This document shows, one piece after another, positions 14,262-22,422 of a DNA stretch of 23,329 nucleotides. The stretch comes from Cyanobacteria bacterium UBA5018. GTDB taxonomy: Bacteria > Cyanobacteriota > Cyanobacteriia > PCC-6307 > Cyanobiaceae. The notes beneath the pieces are model-generated. The model searched no databases, was not told the DNA's origin, and was given only the letters and a program-made list of their open reading frames with translations. Each line of letters begins with the position of its first letter. Within the stretch, counting starts at the first letter, position 1. Where the stretch lies: positions 27,500 to 50,828 of the forward strand of contig DGYA01000067.1 of the NCBI GenBank assembly GCA_002396505.1, given 5' to 3'. The position numbers and the translations under genes were made by a program.

Positions 14262-14849
14262 ATGGCAAACATCGACCACGCTCCCAGCCGCATCATGCTC
14301 AATCTGCTGCATGTGCTGCCGGCCTTCGCCGATGCAGAGGAGCTGCGTCTCAACGCCATTGTGGAGCTCAACAGCAACACAATCAATAAGTACGAACTGA
14401 TCACCGAAACTGGCCAGCTCAAGTTGGATCGGGTCGGCTACTCCTCGCTTGCCTACCCCTTCGCCTACGGCTGCATTCCCCGTACCTGGGATGAGGATGG
14501 TGACCCGTTGGATATCGAGATTGTTGGGGTTACTGAGCCACTGGTACCTGGCTCCCTGGTGGAGGCCCGGATTATTGGGATCATGAAATTTGATGATGGT
14601 GGAGAGGTTGACGACAAGGTAATTGCCGTGCTTGCTGATGATAAGCGCATGGATCACATCACCAGCTACACCCAACTGGGTGATCACTGGATTAAAGAAA
14701 CCCAGTATTACTGGGAACACTACAAGGATCTCAAGAAGCCTGGCAGCTGCCGCGTTAATGGCTTCTTTGATGCGGAGGAAGCTGTAAAAATTATTCAGGA
14801 GTGCGAACAGCGCTACCTGGAGGTAATCGATCCCAAGCTGGTGAACTGA
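14262..14849 (+). CDS. ppa: soluble inorganic pyrophosphatase
   Basis: Family I pyrophosphatase, hydrolysing PPi to two phosphates in the cytosol and pulling biosynthetic reactions forward. From ATG 14262 (MANIDHAPSR) the protein has 195 residues, the usual cyanobacterial size; the open frame reaches 14205 but the added residues do not fit the family. The signature DEDGDPLDI places metal-binding aspartates at 77, 79, 81 and 84. KYELITETGQLKLDR (43-57) and DDKRMDHI are also typical. It is probably the last gene of the plus-strand run, followed by a set of nested inverted repeats that may end transcription. The nearest downstream gene, clc, converges on it. Confidence 0.97.
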   Translation: MANIDHAPSRIMLNLLHVLPAFADAEELRLNAIVELNSNTINKYELITETGQLKLDRVGYSSLAYPFAYGCIPRTWDEDGDPLDIEIVGVTEPLVPGSLVEARIIGIMKFDDGGEVDDKVIAVLADDKRMDHITSYTQLGDHWIKETQYYWEHYKDLKKPGSCRVNGFFDAEEAVKIIQECEQRYLEVIDPKLVN

Positions 14850-14885
14850 TTTTCACGTTGGTGAATTAATTGGGAGGGGGCTAAG

Positions 14886-14947
14886 GGCACCTCGAAAATT
14901 TTGATATTTTTCGAGGTGCCAATTAAGTGCGCCTCGAAAAATATCAA
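14886..14947. repeat. competing inverted repeats after ppa
   Basis: Three related segments: A 14886-14898 (GGCACCTCGAAAA), B 14901-14920 in reverse orientation, and C 14929-14947. A pairs with the right part of B over 13 perfect base pairs with a 9-base loop. B pairs with C over 19 positions with one mismatch, also with a 9-base loop. The two pairings exclude each other. They may act as a bidirectional transcription end for ppa and clc, although T-runs after the stems are absent. Confidence 0.8.
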
Positions 14948-15040
14948 TTTCATTGAAACCGCGCCGCGAGAAGCGTTACAGATGCTGGCCTGCCCCTTCG
15001 CTCTGGCGAATGTAGTGAGCAATTTTTATGAGGTGACAAT
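14927..15040. mobile_element. possible MITE-like relic
   Basis: Segment C (14927-14947) and a reverse-oriented relative at 15021-15040 share CACCTC/CGCCTC followed by an A-rich run. They bracket about 70 bases of GC-richer DNA that reads, as plus-strand protein, like a gene fragment (ALQMLACPFALANVVSNF). This resembles a small non-autonomous element with imperfect terminal repeats, but no transposase or target duplication was identified. Confidence 0.35.
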
Positions 15041-15048
15041 TAGTTTAT

Positions 15049-15116
15049 TCTGGTCATTGGTTAACTCTGGTCATTGGTTAACTCTGGTGATTAATTAACT
15101 CTGGCCATCAGTTAAT
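15049..15116. repeat. 17-bp tandem array entering the clc 3' end
   Basis: Four units of 17 bp at 15049, 15066, 15083 and 15100; the first two are identical TCTGGTCATTGGTTAAC. A fifth, degenerate unit may follow at 15117. Units three and four contain the clc stop codon (15095-15097) and its last codons. Confidence 0.92.
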
Positions 15117-17185
15117 TCTGCTGATTTGGGCAGTTGCTGCGCCTGGATTCTGGCCAGGGCAAGGGCCATGCCATCTCGGCTGGCCAAGCCCCGAAGTTTG
15201 TCTATGGGTAGGCCTGAATTTGGCATTCCCACTGGCAGGGCTCCCACCTGTAGTCCAGGCACATCAAAAACAGGTAATTGACGCAGCCCATTGGGTGTGA
15301 GTTGATCCTCTAATTGTAATAGCTGAGCTTCCAGGGGCAGCCAAACCAGGTCTGCTCTGCGGCAATCACTCAATGCGATGCTCGAAAAAGTAGGGTAGCT
15401 AGCAGTATTGGTTGATAAAGAGCTGAAGAATGGCTGATGTGCTGGCGAAGAATCTTGCGGCGTCTTGCTGGGAATCTCAGTATTTTGTGATAAGTCAATT
15501 GCCAAGGCTCTTTGTAAATCCGTAAGTGTGACTAGGCCTATTGCCCAGGGTCCATCGGCCACTATCAAGCAGTGACTACGGGAATTTACTAGCTGGGCAA
15601 GGGCTTCCTGGGCTGGGGTTTCAGCCGATAACACCAAGGGGGCCTCGGCGTCAAAGGCCTCAGCTACGGCAAGATTTGCCAGGATCCGACGGCGCTTTTC
15701 CTCCAGGGGATCTGGTCCCAGCAGGCCCGGGTCATTTAGCCCCTGCCAACGCTCTACCAAAGCGGCACTTAAACCGGCCGCAGCCATCAGCGGCAACACG
15801 ATGCGAATGTCGCGGGTGAGTTCAAATAGCAGCAGCATGGCGGTGAGTGGTGACCTGGCGCTACCCGCCAGCACGGCCGCCATGCCCACCATGGCGTAGG
15901 CGGGTGGTTCGGCCACCGGTAGATGCAAGCCACTATCACCTAGAAATTGACCGTAGCAGTTGCCAAGCACAGCCCCTAAAAACAGAGCTGGAGCAAAGCC
16001 TCCGCCCACAAATCCCGTGGCATTGCTAAGGCCCGTAGCCAGTAACTTAACTACAAGCAGCATCAGCAAAGTGAGCAGGGGCAGCCCCCCATCTCTGCTG
16101 AGTAGGGCCTCAATGGTGTCGTAACCAACCCCCAGTACCTGGGGAAAGACCAGGGCTAGCAGACCCACCGCCATGCCGCCAAATGCCGTGGCAAAACCTG
16201 GCGGCAATTGGCGAATCAGGTTCTGCATGGCAGCGCTGCGCCCCAGGGCAAGCAGGCTCACCAGCCCCCAGGACATCAAACTGGCCACTACCCCCAAGCC
16301 CAGATAGAGGGGCAGCTCCAGCGGCGATCGCACTTCATAGGCTGGTAAGCGCAGAATCGGCTGATCGCCCAATAGCAGCTGGGTAACCAGCGTGGAGGCC
16401 ACGGCGGCCACCAGTACCGCCCGCAGGCTTGGCCGGCCTGGAATAGCCCGGAAGTTGCCCTCAAAGGCAAAGAACACCCCGGCGATTGGCGCCTTGAAGC
16501 CAGCGGCCAAGCCCGCCGCTGCCCCAGCCGCCACCAGCGTCTTCTGGCTCTCGGGCGTGAGCCGAGCCCGCAGCGCCACCCATAGGCCAATGTTGCCGCC
16601 ACTCTCCACACTGGGACCCTCAGGTCCGAGGGAGGCGCCACTGCCAAGGCTGAGGGAGGCTCCCAGCAGTCTCTGCAGAGGCAATTTGGGCGCCGCCCGC
16701 ATTGCCCCATCTGCCATGGCCATCAGGCTGGGCAAACCTGGGCCCAGAGAGCCGCCATAGCGGCGCAGCAGACCCATGGCATAGCCGCCCAGGGTGGGTA
16801 CCACCACCACGGGCCATAGGCGCAACCAGTCGGGCAAGGAAGCGGTAGATACCAACACCACTTCAGGTGGGGGTTGGGGAATCGTGGGAGGCGGAGGTAA
16901 GAAACCCAGCCCGCCCAGGCCGATCTGCAATAAGGCATTGAGTGGCGTGCCGGTTTCGGCAGGGCTGGGAATCTGGGGTAACGGCAGTACCGGCGGTGGC
17001 AAGGTCGCGCTCGAGCCGCGCGCCAGTTTCAGCAGCCACTCAATAAACGGACCAAAAAGCCCGTTATTGATAAATCCCAGTAACTCGTGGAAAGCCACCA
17101 CCGCCAAACCTGTAAGCACTCCTACCAAGGCGGCCCAGGCCAGCAGGTTCCATTGGAATGGCAGGGCCCCGGGTTCGCTGTCCAT
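15095..17185 (-). CDS. ClC-family anion channel/transporter with C-terminal CBS region
   Basis: Membrane anion transporter of the ClC family. ATG 17185 gives 696 residues and has AGGAG five bases upstream; the frame extends to a TTG at 17302 that overlaps hemC. Hydrophobic helices fill about 14-480. Filter motifs: GPGLP (148-152) where GSGIP is common, GPEGP with gating-type E189, and GGGFAPALF (394-402). Helix H reads APIAGVFFAFEGNF, with Gly243 where the E. coli antiporter has the inner proton glutamate E203. A proline-rich loop (about 62-108) sits after the first hydrophobic segment. The region 500-670 looks like a CBS pair with a Ser-rich insertion (about 568-605). The GPEGPSVE form recalls plant CLC-e/f proteins. 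Chloride or nitrate as substrate is not decided. Confidence 0.88.
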   Translation of the reverse strand: MDSEPGALPFQWNLLAWAALVGVLTGLAVVAFHELLGFINNGLFGPFIEWLLKLARGSSATLPPPVLPLPQIPSPAETGTPLNALLQIGLGGLGFLPPPPTIPQPPPEVVLVSTASLPDWLRLWPVVVVPTLGGYAMGLLRRYGGSLGPGLPSLMAMADGAMRAAPKLPLQRLLGASLSLGSGASLGPEGPSVESGGNIGLWVALRARLTPESQKTLVAAGAAAGLAAGFKAPIAGVFFAFEGNFRAIPGRPSLRAVLVAAVASTLVTQLLLGDQPILRLPAYEVRSPLELPLYLGLGVVASLMSWGLVSLLALGRSAAMQNLIRQLPPGFATAFGGMAVGLLALVFPQVLGVGYDTIEALLSRDGGLPLLTLLMLLVVKLLATGLSNATGFVGGGFAPALFLGAVLGNCYGQFLGDSGLHLPVAEPPAYAMVGMAAVLAGSARSPLTAMLLLFELTRDIRIVLPLMAAAGLSAALVERWQGLNDPGLLGPDPLEEKRRRILANLAVAEAFDAEAPLVLSAETPAQEALAQLVNSRSHCLIVADGPWAIGLVTLTDLQRALAIDLSQNTEIPSKTPQDSSPAHQPFFSSLSTNTASYPTFSSIALSDCRRADLVWLPLEAQLLQLEDQLTPNGLRQLPVFDVPGLQVGALPVGMPNSGLPIDKLRGLASRDGMALALARIQAQQLPKSAELTDGQS

Positions 17186-17190
17186 ACGCG

Positions 17191-17195
17191 CTCCT
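17191..17195 (-). promoter_or_regulatory. ribosome binding site deciding the clc start
   Basis: AGGAG on the minus strand, five bases before ATG 17185. ATG 17215 and TTG 17302 in the same frame have no comparable site. Confidence 0.7.
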
Positions 17196-17276
17196 GCGGC
17201 CGCCAGGTTCCCCATGGGCGGCTGAATTACCTCTGGCTGTCCCTGCAGGCCAGCGACGCCGCTCTGCAGGGGGTGG

Positions 17277-18254
17277 TCAGGCTTGGGGGCGGACGTCGGC
17301 AAAGATTTGCTCCAGGATCTCGCCGGCCCCCTGCTCGCGCAGCTTCAAGGCCAGGGCAATGCCAATCGACTCGGGATCCTCCGCGGCACCGCGGGCCTGA
17401 TCGCGAATCAGCTTGGTGCCATCAAGGCTGGCCACCATGCCGGTGAGAATTAACTCCTGGCCGCCATCGCTGGCATCGCCATCGGCCTCAGCGAAGCTGC
17501 TGTTGACGCCGATCGGCACCTGACAGCCGCCTTCCAATTCGCGCAAAAAGGCTCGCTCGGCCAGGCAGCGGCGGGTGGTGGGCAGGTGCTCCAGCAGCTT
17601 GATTTGGGCGAGCACGGCGGCATCGCCTTGGCGACATTCGATGCCCAGTGCTCCCTGGCCCACGGCGTGGAGGGAGATCGAGGCATCGATCAACTCATGG
17701 ATGCGATCGCCTAGGCCCAAGCGCCCCAGGCCGGCTGCGGCCAGGATCAGGCAGTCGAACTCGCCGGCATCAAGCTTTTCGAGCCGTGTAATCACATTGC
17801 CACGCACGTCTTTGAAGAGCAGCTGCGGGTAGTGATGGCGCAGTTGGGCCAGGCGACGCAGGGAACTGGTGCCCACCACACTCCCCTCCGGCAGGGTGGC
17901 CAAGGTTTTGTCCTTGTGCTTTTGATGCACCACCAGGGCGTCGGCCGGATCCTCCCGTTCGGTGATGCAGCCCAGCATCAGGCCCTCGGGAAGGTTGGTG
18001 GGCAGGTCTTTGAGGCTGTGCACAGCGATATCGGCCTGGTCCACCAGCATTTGGGCCTCCAGTTCTTTGGTGAACAGGCCCTTGTCGCCGATTTTGGCCA
18101 GGGCCACATCGAGGATCTTGTCCCCCTGGGTGGCCATCGCCTCGATGCTGATCTCCAGATTTGGATGGGCCTTGACCAGCTCATCGCGCACCCAGTGGGT
18201 TTGCACCATGGCCAGCTGGCTGCGGCGAGAGGCGATGCGCAGGAGTTTGGCCAT
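17277..18254 (-). CDS. hemC: hydroxymethylbilane synthase (porphobilinogen deaminase)
   Basis: Joins four porphobilinogens into hydroxymethylbilane in the cytosol, for heme, chlorophyll and phycobilin synthesis. ATG 18254 (MAKLLRIASRRSQLA) gives 325 residues, typical length. R10 and R11 begin the substrate-binding arginines. D83 in HSLKDLP is the catalytic aspartate. SSLRR (130-134) is conserved. C244 in ELEGGCQVPIG carries the dipyrromethane cofactor. The frame extends 108 codons further upstream, but this overlaps the DUF1824 gene and is not family sequence. It lies 35 bases after the DUF1824 gene and 91 bases before clc. Confidence 0.97.
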   Translation of the reverse strand: MAKLLRIASRRSQLAMVQTHWVRDELVKAHPNLEISIEAMATQGDKILDVALAKIGDKGLFTKELEAQMLVDQADIAVHSLKDLPTNLPEGLMLGCITEREDPADALVVHQKHKDKTLATLPEGSVVGTSSLRRLAQLRHHYPQLLFKDVRGNVITRLEKLDAGEFDCLILAAAGLGRLGLGDRIHELIDASISLHAVGQGALGIECRQGDAAVLAQIKLLEHLPTTRRCLAERAFLRELEGGCQVPIGVNSSFAEADGDASDGGQELILTGMVASLDGTKLIRDQARGAAEDPESIGIALALKLREQGAGEILEQIFADVRPQA

Positions 18255-18289
18255 CGAGGGCGAAGGTGGTTCAGGCACAGCCGCCCAGC

Positions 18290-18688
18290 CTACGAGCAGA
18301 ACAAATCCAAGGGCAGCGGCCCCCAGGTGTCCTCGGCGCTGGGGTCGCTGGCGCAGTGGCCACTGATCAGCAGCCCCTCGCCCAAACCCTGCTCGGGCCT
18401 GAGTTGATAGCGACCCGTGCCCTGGTTGCCCTTGAGAAACACCCCCATCGGCATGTCCTCGGCCAGGCCACTGGCCGGATCCGCTTGCAGTGGTTGCCAG
18501 CCAAGGGCCTGTTCGCAGCCGCGCAGGGCCCGCAGGGCAGTGATGCCGCTGGGGGCCATCACGCCAATGGTGAACCACTCGCAGGCGGCTAGCAGGGGTT
18601 TGAGTTCAGCCAGCAGTGCTTGCCGCTGATCGGCATTGATGGCTGGGGCACTGCGCAGGCCGCGCAGATCAGCAAGGTGGGCGGCCAT
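18290..18688 (-). CDS. DUF1824 family protein
   Basis: 132-residue soluble protein of the cyanobacterial DUF1824 type, function unknown. Recognisable conserved strings are LRGLRSAP (8-15), EWFTIGVMAPSG (37-48), ALRGCEQALGW (53-63) and GVFLKGNQGTGRYQLRPEQGLGEGLLISGH, with an acidic, proline-containing end. No signal peptide or membrane helix. The start ATG 18688 lies inside the end of the PAP2 gene (20-base overlap), which suggests translational coupling. The next gene, hemC, starts 35 bases later. Confidence 0.8.
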   Translation of the reverse strand: MAAHLADLRGLRSAPAINADQRQALLAELKPLLAACEWFTIGVMAPSGITALRALRGCEQALGWQPLQADPASGLAEDMPMGVFLKGNQGTGRYQLRPEQGLGEGLLISGHCASDPSAEDTWGPLPLDLFCS

Positions 18689-19322
18689 CGGCTATTAAAA
18701 CTCGCGTAGAACTGCGCCACCATGCCAGGCAAAGGCTCAACCAGGCCACCCCCACCGCGCCGCCAGCAATCAAATCAGAGGGCCAGTGGGCTCGCACCAC
18801 CAGGGTGCTGAACCACACCAGCGCCACCCAGATCACGGCCAGCAAAGCCAGGGGCAGCCTGCGCCTGGGATGACCCGCAGAGAGAATTGCCACTAGGGCG
18901 AAATAGAAAACAATCCCACCTGCGGCATGGCCGCTGGGAAAACTATGGCCCTCAAGGGAAATCAGGGCTTCAGGGGGGCGGGCCCGATCGAAATGTGGTT
19001 TTAACAGCATATCTACAATCACAAGGATACCTCCAGTGGCCATCGCCAGCATGATCAGATCCCGCCAGCTCCGCGAAATAAGCAGATAAATTATTACTGT
19101 CAATACAAGGAGAAAGCTTGCGGCTACCCCGCTTGCCTTGTAGACGCCAATCAGGGCAAGTCGAGCTATTCCAGTGACATTAATGCTAATCCAGGTCAGC
19201 ATCTGTTGGTCGATGTTCGGCGTTTCGCCCTTGGCCACTGCCGCGCCCAGGGCAAATGCCAGCACCAGGGCAGCTAGGGGCACCAGCCAGTCACGGGGGC
19301 GGATAGGGGCTGGCATCGCCAT
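18669..19322 (-). CDS. PAP2-family membrane phosphatase
   Basis: Integral membrane lipid phosphatase or phosphotransferase, 217 residues with about five or six hydrophobic helices. The three-part PAP2 active site is complete: K108 through R115-P116 (KPHFDRARP), PSGH at 129-132, and R177-x-H179 followed by WPSD (177-183), facing the periplasm in characterised relatives. Likely substrates are undecaprenyl or other polyprenyl diphosphate, or a phosphatidyl lipid; sequence alone does not separate these. The start overlaps the stop of the ArnT-like gene by one base (TGATG), and the 3' end overlaps the DUF1824 gene by 20. Directly after two polyprenyl-sugar enzymes, lipid-carrier recycling is the most natural inferred role. 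Confidence 0.9.
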   Translation of the reverse strand: MAMPAPIRPRDWLVPLAALVLAFALGAAVAKGETPNIDQQMLTWISINVTGIARLALIGVYKASGVAASFLLVLTVIIYLLISRSWRDLIMLAMATGGILVIVDMLLKPHFDRARPPEALISLEGHSFPSGHAAGGIVFYFALVAILSAGHPRRRLPLALLAVIWVALVWFSTLVVRAHWPSDLIAGGAVGVAWLSLCLAWWRSSTRVLIADGRPPC

Positions 19323-21178
19323 CAGTTCGCGCCTCCAGCCCTTGGCCGCGGTGCTTGGAGCGAAAGGCGCCAGAGCTCCTGTTCGCCGCGTTTTGCCAGC
19401 CGTTGCAGTTGGGCGGAAGCTGGTCCAAAACCGGTTATTTCAGCTCTATCACCTAATAGCAGCACCGATCTTGTGCTGGGCTGGACGCCCACGGAAGCTG
19501 GAGCGCTGACCAGTTGTTTAAGGGCCTCTGGGGCATCACCGAGAAACACAGCCCGACGTTTTGCGTAGAACAACGTGCTGTATCGGCGCGTGCCGATCAC
19601 CCAAAGCGGTTCACCAGGCTGGATCAAACGGCCGGCTTGTATTTGAATAGCCTGTAGAGGTTGCTGACGCTGGCGATTAAGTAGGTCTGCCAGCGGGGCG
19701 ATCACCACTGCTAGCAGGGTGAGGAAACCAGCCAGATTTACTATCCACAGCCGCTTTGGCTTGTCCAGCCCCAACACCGTGAAGCAGCCAAGGGCGGTGA
19801 GGCCCAGGATCGTCGCCAGGGCAAAGGGCAGACCGGATTGGCCTAGGGCAGCGGCAAGTTGCGGATAGGCGGGATCGCTGGCCAGCAGACCGGGGGCTAG
19901 GGCCACCGCCGTTGCCGCCAGGGCCAGGATCACCGCTCCCACACCGCCCGAGAGCTTCACAGGCCAGCTAGGGCGAGCCGCTCCAGGCGTGGTGAATAGC
20001 CAGGCCACCAACATTGTTGTAGCTGGCAGGGCAGGCAGGATGTAGCCGGGTAATTTGGTGGCGGCTGCGGAGAAGAAGGCCAGGATCACCCCCATCCAAA
20101 TCACCAGCAGCAGGGGCAGCGCTTCGCCGCCCTTGAGGCGACGCCAATTGCTGGGCTGCCAAAAGCCACTGCGGCCGATCGCCAAGGGCAGAAATGGCGA
20201 CCAGGGAAAAACCAGAATCAACAGCCATGGGATATAGAACCAGACGGGTCCCGGGTGGGCGTAGAGCACCGAGGTGAAGCGCTGCAGGTTGCTGAAGCCG
20301 AGAAAGCCCCCCAGAAAGGACTGGCCGTTAACCACAGCGGCCAGCCAATACCAGGGCAGACAAATGCCAAAAAACAGAGCGGCCATTGCCGCCAGCGGCC
20401 CAGGCGCTAGCCATCTGCGCCAGCCACCTCTCAGGCTCAAGAAGCTGCCGATCACCAAGCCCGGCAGCAGTAGACCAACCGGTCCCTTGGCCAGTACGGC
20501 GATGCCACAGAAGCCGGCCAAGCAAACCTTACCCAGGGGCTGGCGCCAACGATCAGCCGAACTTGGCGGAGCCAGTTCCACCAGAGCAAACCCATAGAGG
20601 GCAAGGGTGATCGCACTGGCCAGGAACATGTCTGTGGTGGCGGTGCGGCCCCAGCCGATCCAGCCCGGTGTGGTGGCCAGCAGGGAGGCCCCAAGTAGGC
20701 CGGTGCCCAGGCGCTGGTTGCCGCCTTTGGCGCTGGCAGGCACCAGGCACCAGAGCAGTCCAAAGCTGGCGATCACCACGGCACTGGCGGCCAAGGCCCC
20801 TGGTAGCCGCGCCGCCCATTCACTGATGCCAAACAAGCGAAAGCTGAGGGCCACCATCCAGTAGCCCCAGACCGGGTAATCGAAAAAAGGGCTGCCGTTC
20901 CAGATCGGGGTGACCCAGTCATCCCGCAGCAGCATCTGGTGGGCCACCTCCACGAACAGGGCCTCGGTCTTGTCCAGCAGACCCAGGGTTCCCAGCCCGT
21001 TGAACAAGGCCAGCCAGCAGAGGCCCAGCAGGGCCAAGCCCACCAGCGCCGCTGGCGGCCAGCTGCCGATCCCTGTAATCGCTAATCCCCCGGGGTTCGC
21101 GCCTTTGCTGCCAAGGCCGCCTGGCGCTTGCTGAGCTGCCAGGGTCTGCGGCTCAACTGACGCCTGGTTGACGGGCAT
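19322..21178 (-). CDS. ArnT-like membrane glycosyltransferase (PMT_2 superfamily)
   Basis: GT-C glycosyltransferase with many membrane helices that takes a sugar from a polyprenyl-phosphate donor on the periplasmic side. From ATG 21178 it has 618 residues; a 5' extension to GTG 21307 would overlap the upstream GT2 gene by 46 bases. After a hydrophilic N-terminus the first helix is about 41-62. The family motif follows at 68-107: LDKTEALFVEVAHQML, then DDWVTPIWNGSPFFDYPVWGYW, with D69, E72 and D100 as likely functional acidic residues. ATTDMFLA (about 180-187) is also typical. A soluble periplasmic domain occupies roughly the last 100 residues. Acceptor unknown: lipid A, another glycolipid or a protein are all possible. 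Confidence 0.88.
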   Translation of the reverse strand: MPVNQASVEPQTLAAQQAPGGLGSKGANPGGLAITGIGSWPPAALVGLALLGLCWLALFNGLGTLGLLDKTEALFVEVAHQMLLRDDWVTPIWNGSPFFDYPVWGYWMVALSFRLFGISEWAARLPGALAASAVVIASFGLLWCLVPASAKGGNQRLGTGLLGASLLATTPGWIGWGRTATTDMFLASAITLALYGFALVELAPPSSADRWRQPLGKVCLAGFCGIAVLAKGPVGLLLPGLVIGSFLSLRGGWRRWLAPGPLAAMAALFFGICLPWYWLAAVVNGQSFLGGFLGFSNLQRFTSVLYAHPGPVWFYIPWLLILVFPWSPFLPLAIGRSGFWQPSNWRRLKGGEALPLLLVIWMGVILAFFSAAATKLPGYILPALPATTMLVAWLFTTPGAARPSWPVKLSGGVGAVILALAATAVALAPGLLASDPAYPQLAAALGQSGLPFALATILGLTALGCFTVLGLDKPKRLWIVNLAGFLTLLAVVIAPLADLLNRQRQQPLQAIQIQAGRLIQPGEPLWVIGTRRYSTLFYAKRRAVFLGDAPEALKQLVSAPASVGVQPSTRSVLLLGDRAEITGFGPASAQLQRLAKRGEQELWRLSLQAPRPRAGGAN

Positions 21179-21261
21179 GGCCCTGGCGGTCACGGAAAGA
21201 TCGGAGGCGTCCGTGTCCTGTATAGCCAAAGCGATGTCTTCTGGACGACAGACGACAAACC

Positions 21262-22422
21262 CTAGGGCGTGTTCCAGACCAGACGGCTGGAGGCGGCATA
21301 GTTCCACACGAACACCACCAGGATTCCGGCCAGCTGGGCCCAGATGGCGTCCCTTGACACGAAGTCATAAAAGGCGGAGGCCAGGCCCACGTTGGCCAGC
21401 ACCGGCAGGGAGGAAACCAGTAGGAACTTGAACAGGCCCCGTAGCAGGGCTGCCCCTTGCAGGCGTTGAAAGCGGAAGGTGAGAGCGTTGTTGATTAAGT
21501 AATTTGAACTGGCGGAAACCACCACCGCAAAGGGCAGGGCATGGCTGAAGCTCATGGCGGCCCAAGCCATTAGTAATTGACAGACAACCAACTGCACCAC
21601 CACCCCACTGGCCCCCACAAGGGCAAAGCTGATCGCCCTGCGCGGCACCAGCCTTAGACTATAGGTATGCAGTATGGAGATTAGAAAATCCCAGAAGATA
21701 GCTAAATCCAATTTAGAACTGCCACAGCTGCGGGGCTGGAAATTAAGCGGTATATCCACCGCCTTCAGTCGTCCTCGGCTCACCGCAAGCAGTTCGTAGA
21801 GAAACTTAAATCCATTTACATCAACTGCCCTCAGTAACGGCAGTATGGGATCGAGTTGTAATGCAAAAAAGCCACTCATGTAATCACTCAACTCGGCATA
21901 AACGCCTGGAAGACTTAAGCGGGCGCTGGCATTGGCCCAGGAGGAGCCCAGTTCCCGCCGGTTACTGAGCCCCTGAATCTCCGCCTCGGGATGGAAGCGA
22001 CTACCAACCACTAGATCCCACTTACCCTCCAGCAAGGTGGTTACGGCCCGCTGCACTGACGCTGGCTCATGTTGGCCATCACTGTCCATAACCAGGGCGA
22101 CATCACCGGTGGCATTGAGTAGGCCCTCCTTGATGGCGCTCGCTAGCCCGGACCTGCCCACCCTGCGGATCAGCTTTAAACAGGGTTCCTGGCGCGCCAA
22201 CTGACGTACCAATTCGGCGGTGCCATCGGGGGAGTCGTCGTCGACTACTAAAACCTCCAATAAAAACAGTTGGCGTAGCACCAATAACTGCCGAATGACA
22301 TGCTCAATAGTGCCCCGCTCGTTAAAGCTGGGCAATACGATTGAGAGCCGGATGCTTGGGTTTGAGCCAGGGGCTGCGGGCGTTAGGACAGGGCCAGGGG
22401 CTAGAGTGAAATCGGCCTGCAA
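21262..22422 (-). CDS. GT2 polyprenyl-phosphate sugar synthase fused to GtrA
   Basis: Two-domain protein of 386 residues. Residues 25-240 are a DPM1-like family 2 glycosyltransferase that moves a sugar from a nucleotide donor onto polyprenyl phosphate: LSIVLPSFNERGT (26-38), VVDDDSPDGT (59-68) with D61-D63, MDSDGQH (112-118), DYMSGFFAL (180-188). Residues 260-386 are a four-helix GtrA-type domain, associated with flipping the lipid-linked sugar, including NYLINNALTFRFQR (307-320) and a final FVWNYAASSRLVW. The same fusion occurs in other bacteria. No ATG lies between the upstream stop and the first motif; TTG 22422 is the best candidate start and ATT is the other option. The ArnT-like gene follows after an 83-base gap. 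Confidence 0.9.
   Translation of the reverse strand: MQADFTLAPGPVLTPAAPGSNPSIRLSIVLPSFNERGTIEHVIRQLLVLRQLFLLEVLVVDDDSPDGTAELVRQLARQEPCLKLIRRVGRSGLASAIKEGLLNATGDVALVMDSDGQHEPASVQRAVTTLLEGKWDLVVGSRFHPEAEIQGLSNRRELGSSWANASARLSLPGVYAELSDYMSGFFALQLDPILPLLRAVDVNGFKFLYELLAVSRGRLKAVDIPLNFQPRSCGSSKLDLAIFWDFLISILHTYSLRLVPRRAISFALVGASGVVVQLVVCQLLMAWAAMSFSHALPFAVVVSASSNYLINNALTFRFQRLQGAALLRGLFKFLLVSSLPVLANVGLASAFYDFVSRDAIWAQLAGILVVFVWNYAASSRLVWNTP

Noticed and set aside
14901..15098. 65-codon plus-strand ORF in the ppa-clc gap
   Set aside because: It starts inside the hairpin segments and ends in the 17-bp array; only a short central piece looks protein-like, so it was treated as a possible relic rather than a gene.
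13472..15116. Tandem arrays as CRISPR
   Set aside because: The units are 17 bp, directly adjacent without unique spacers, and no cas genes are present.
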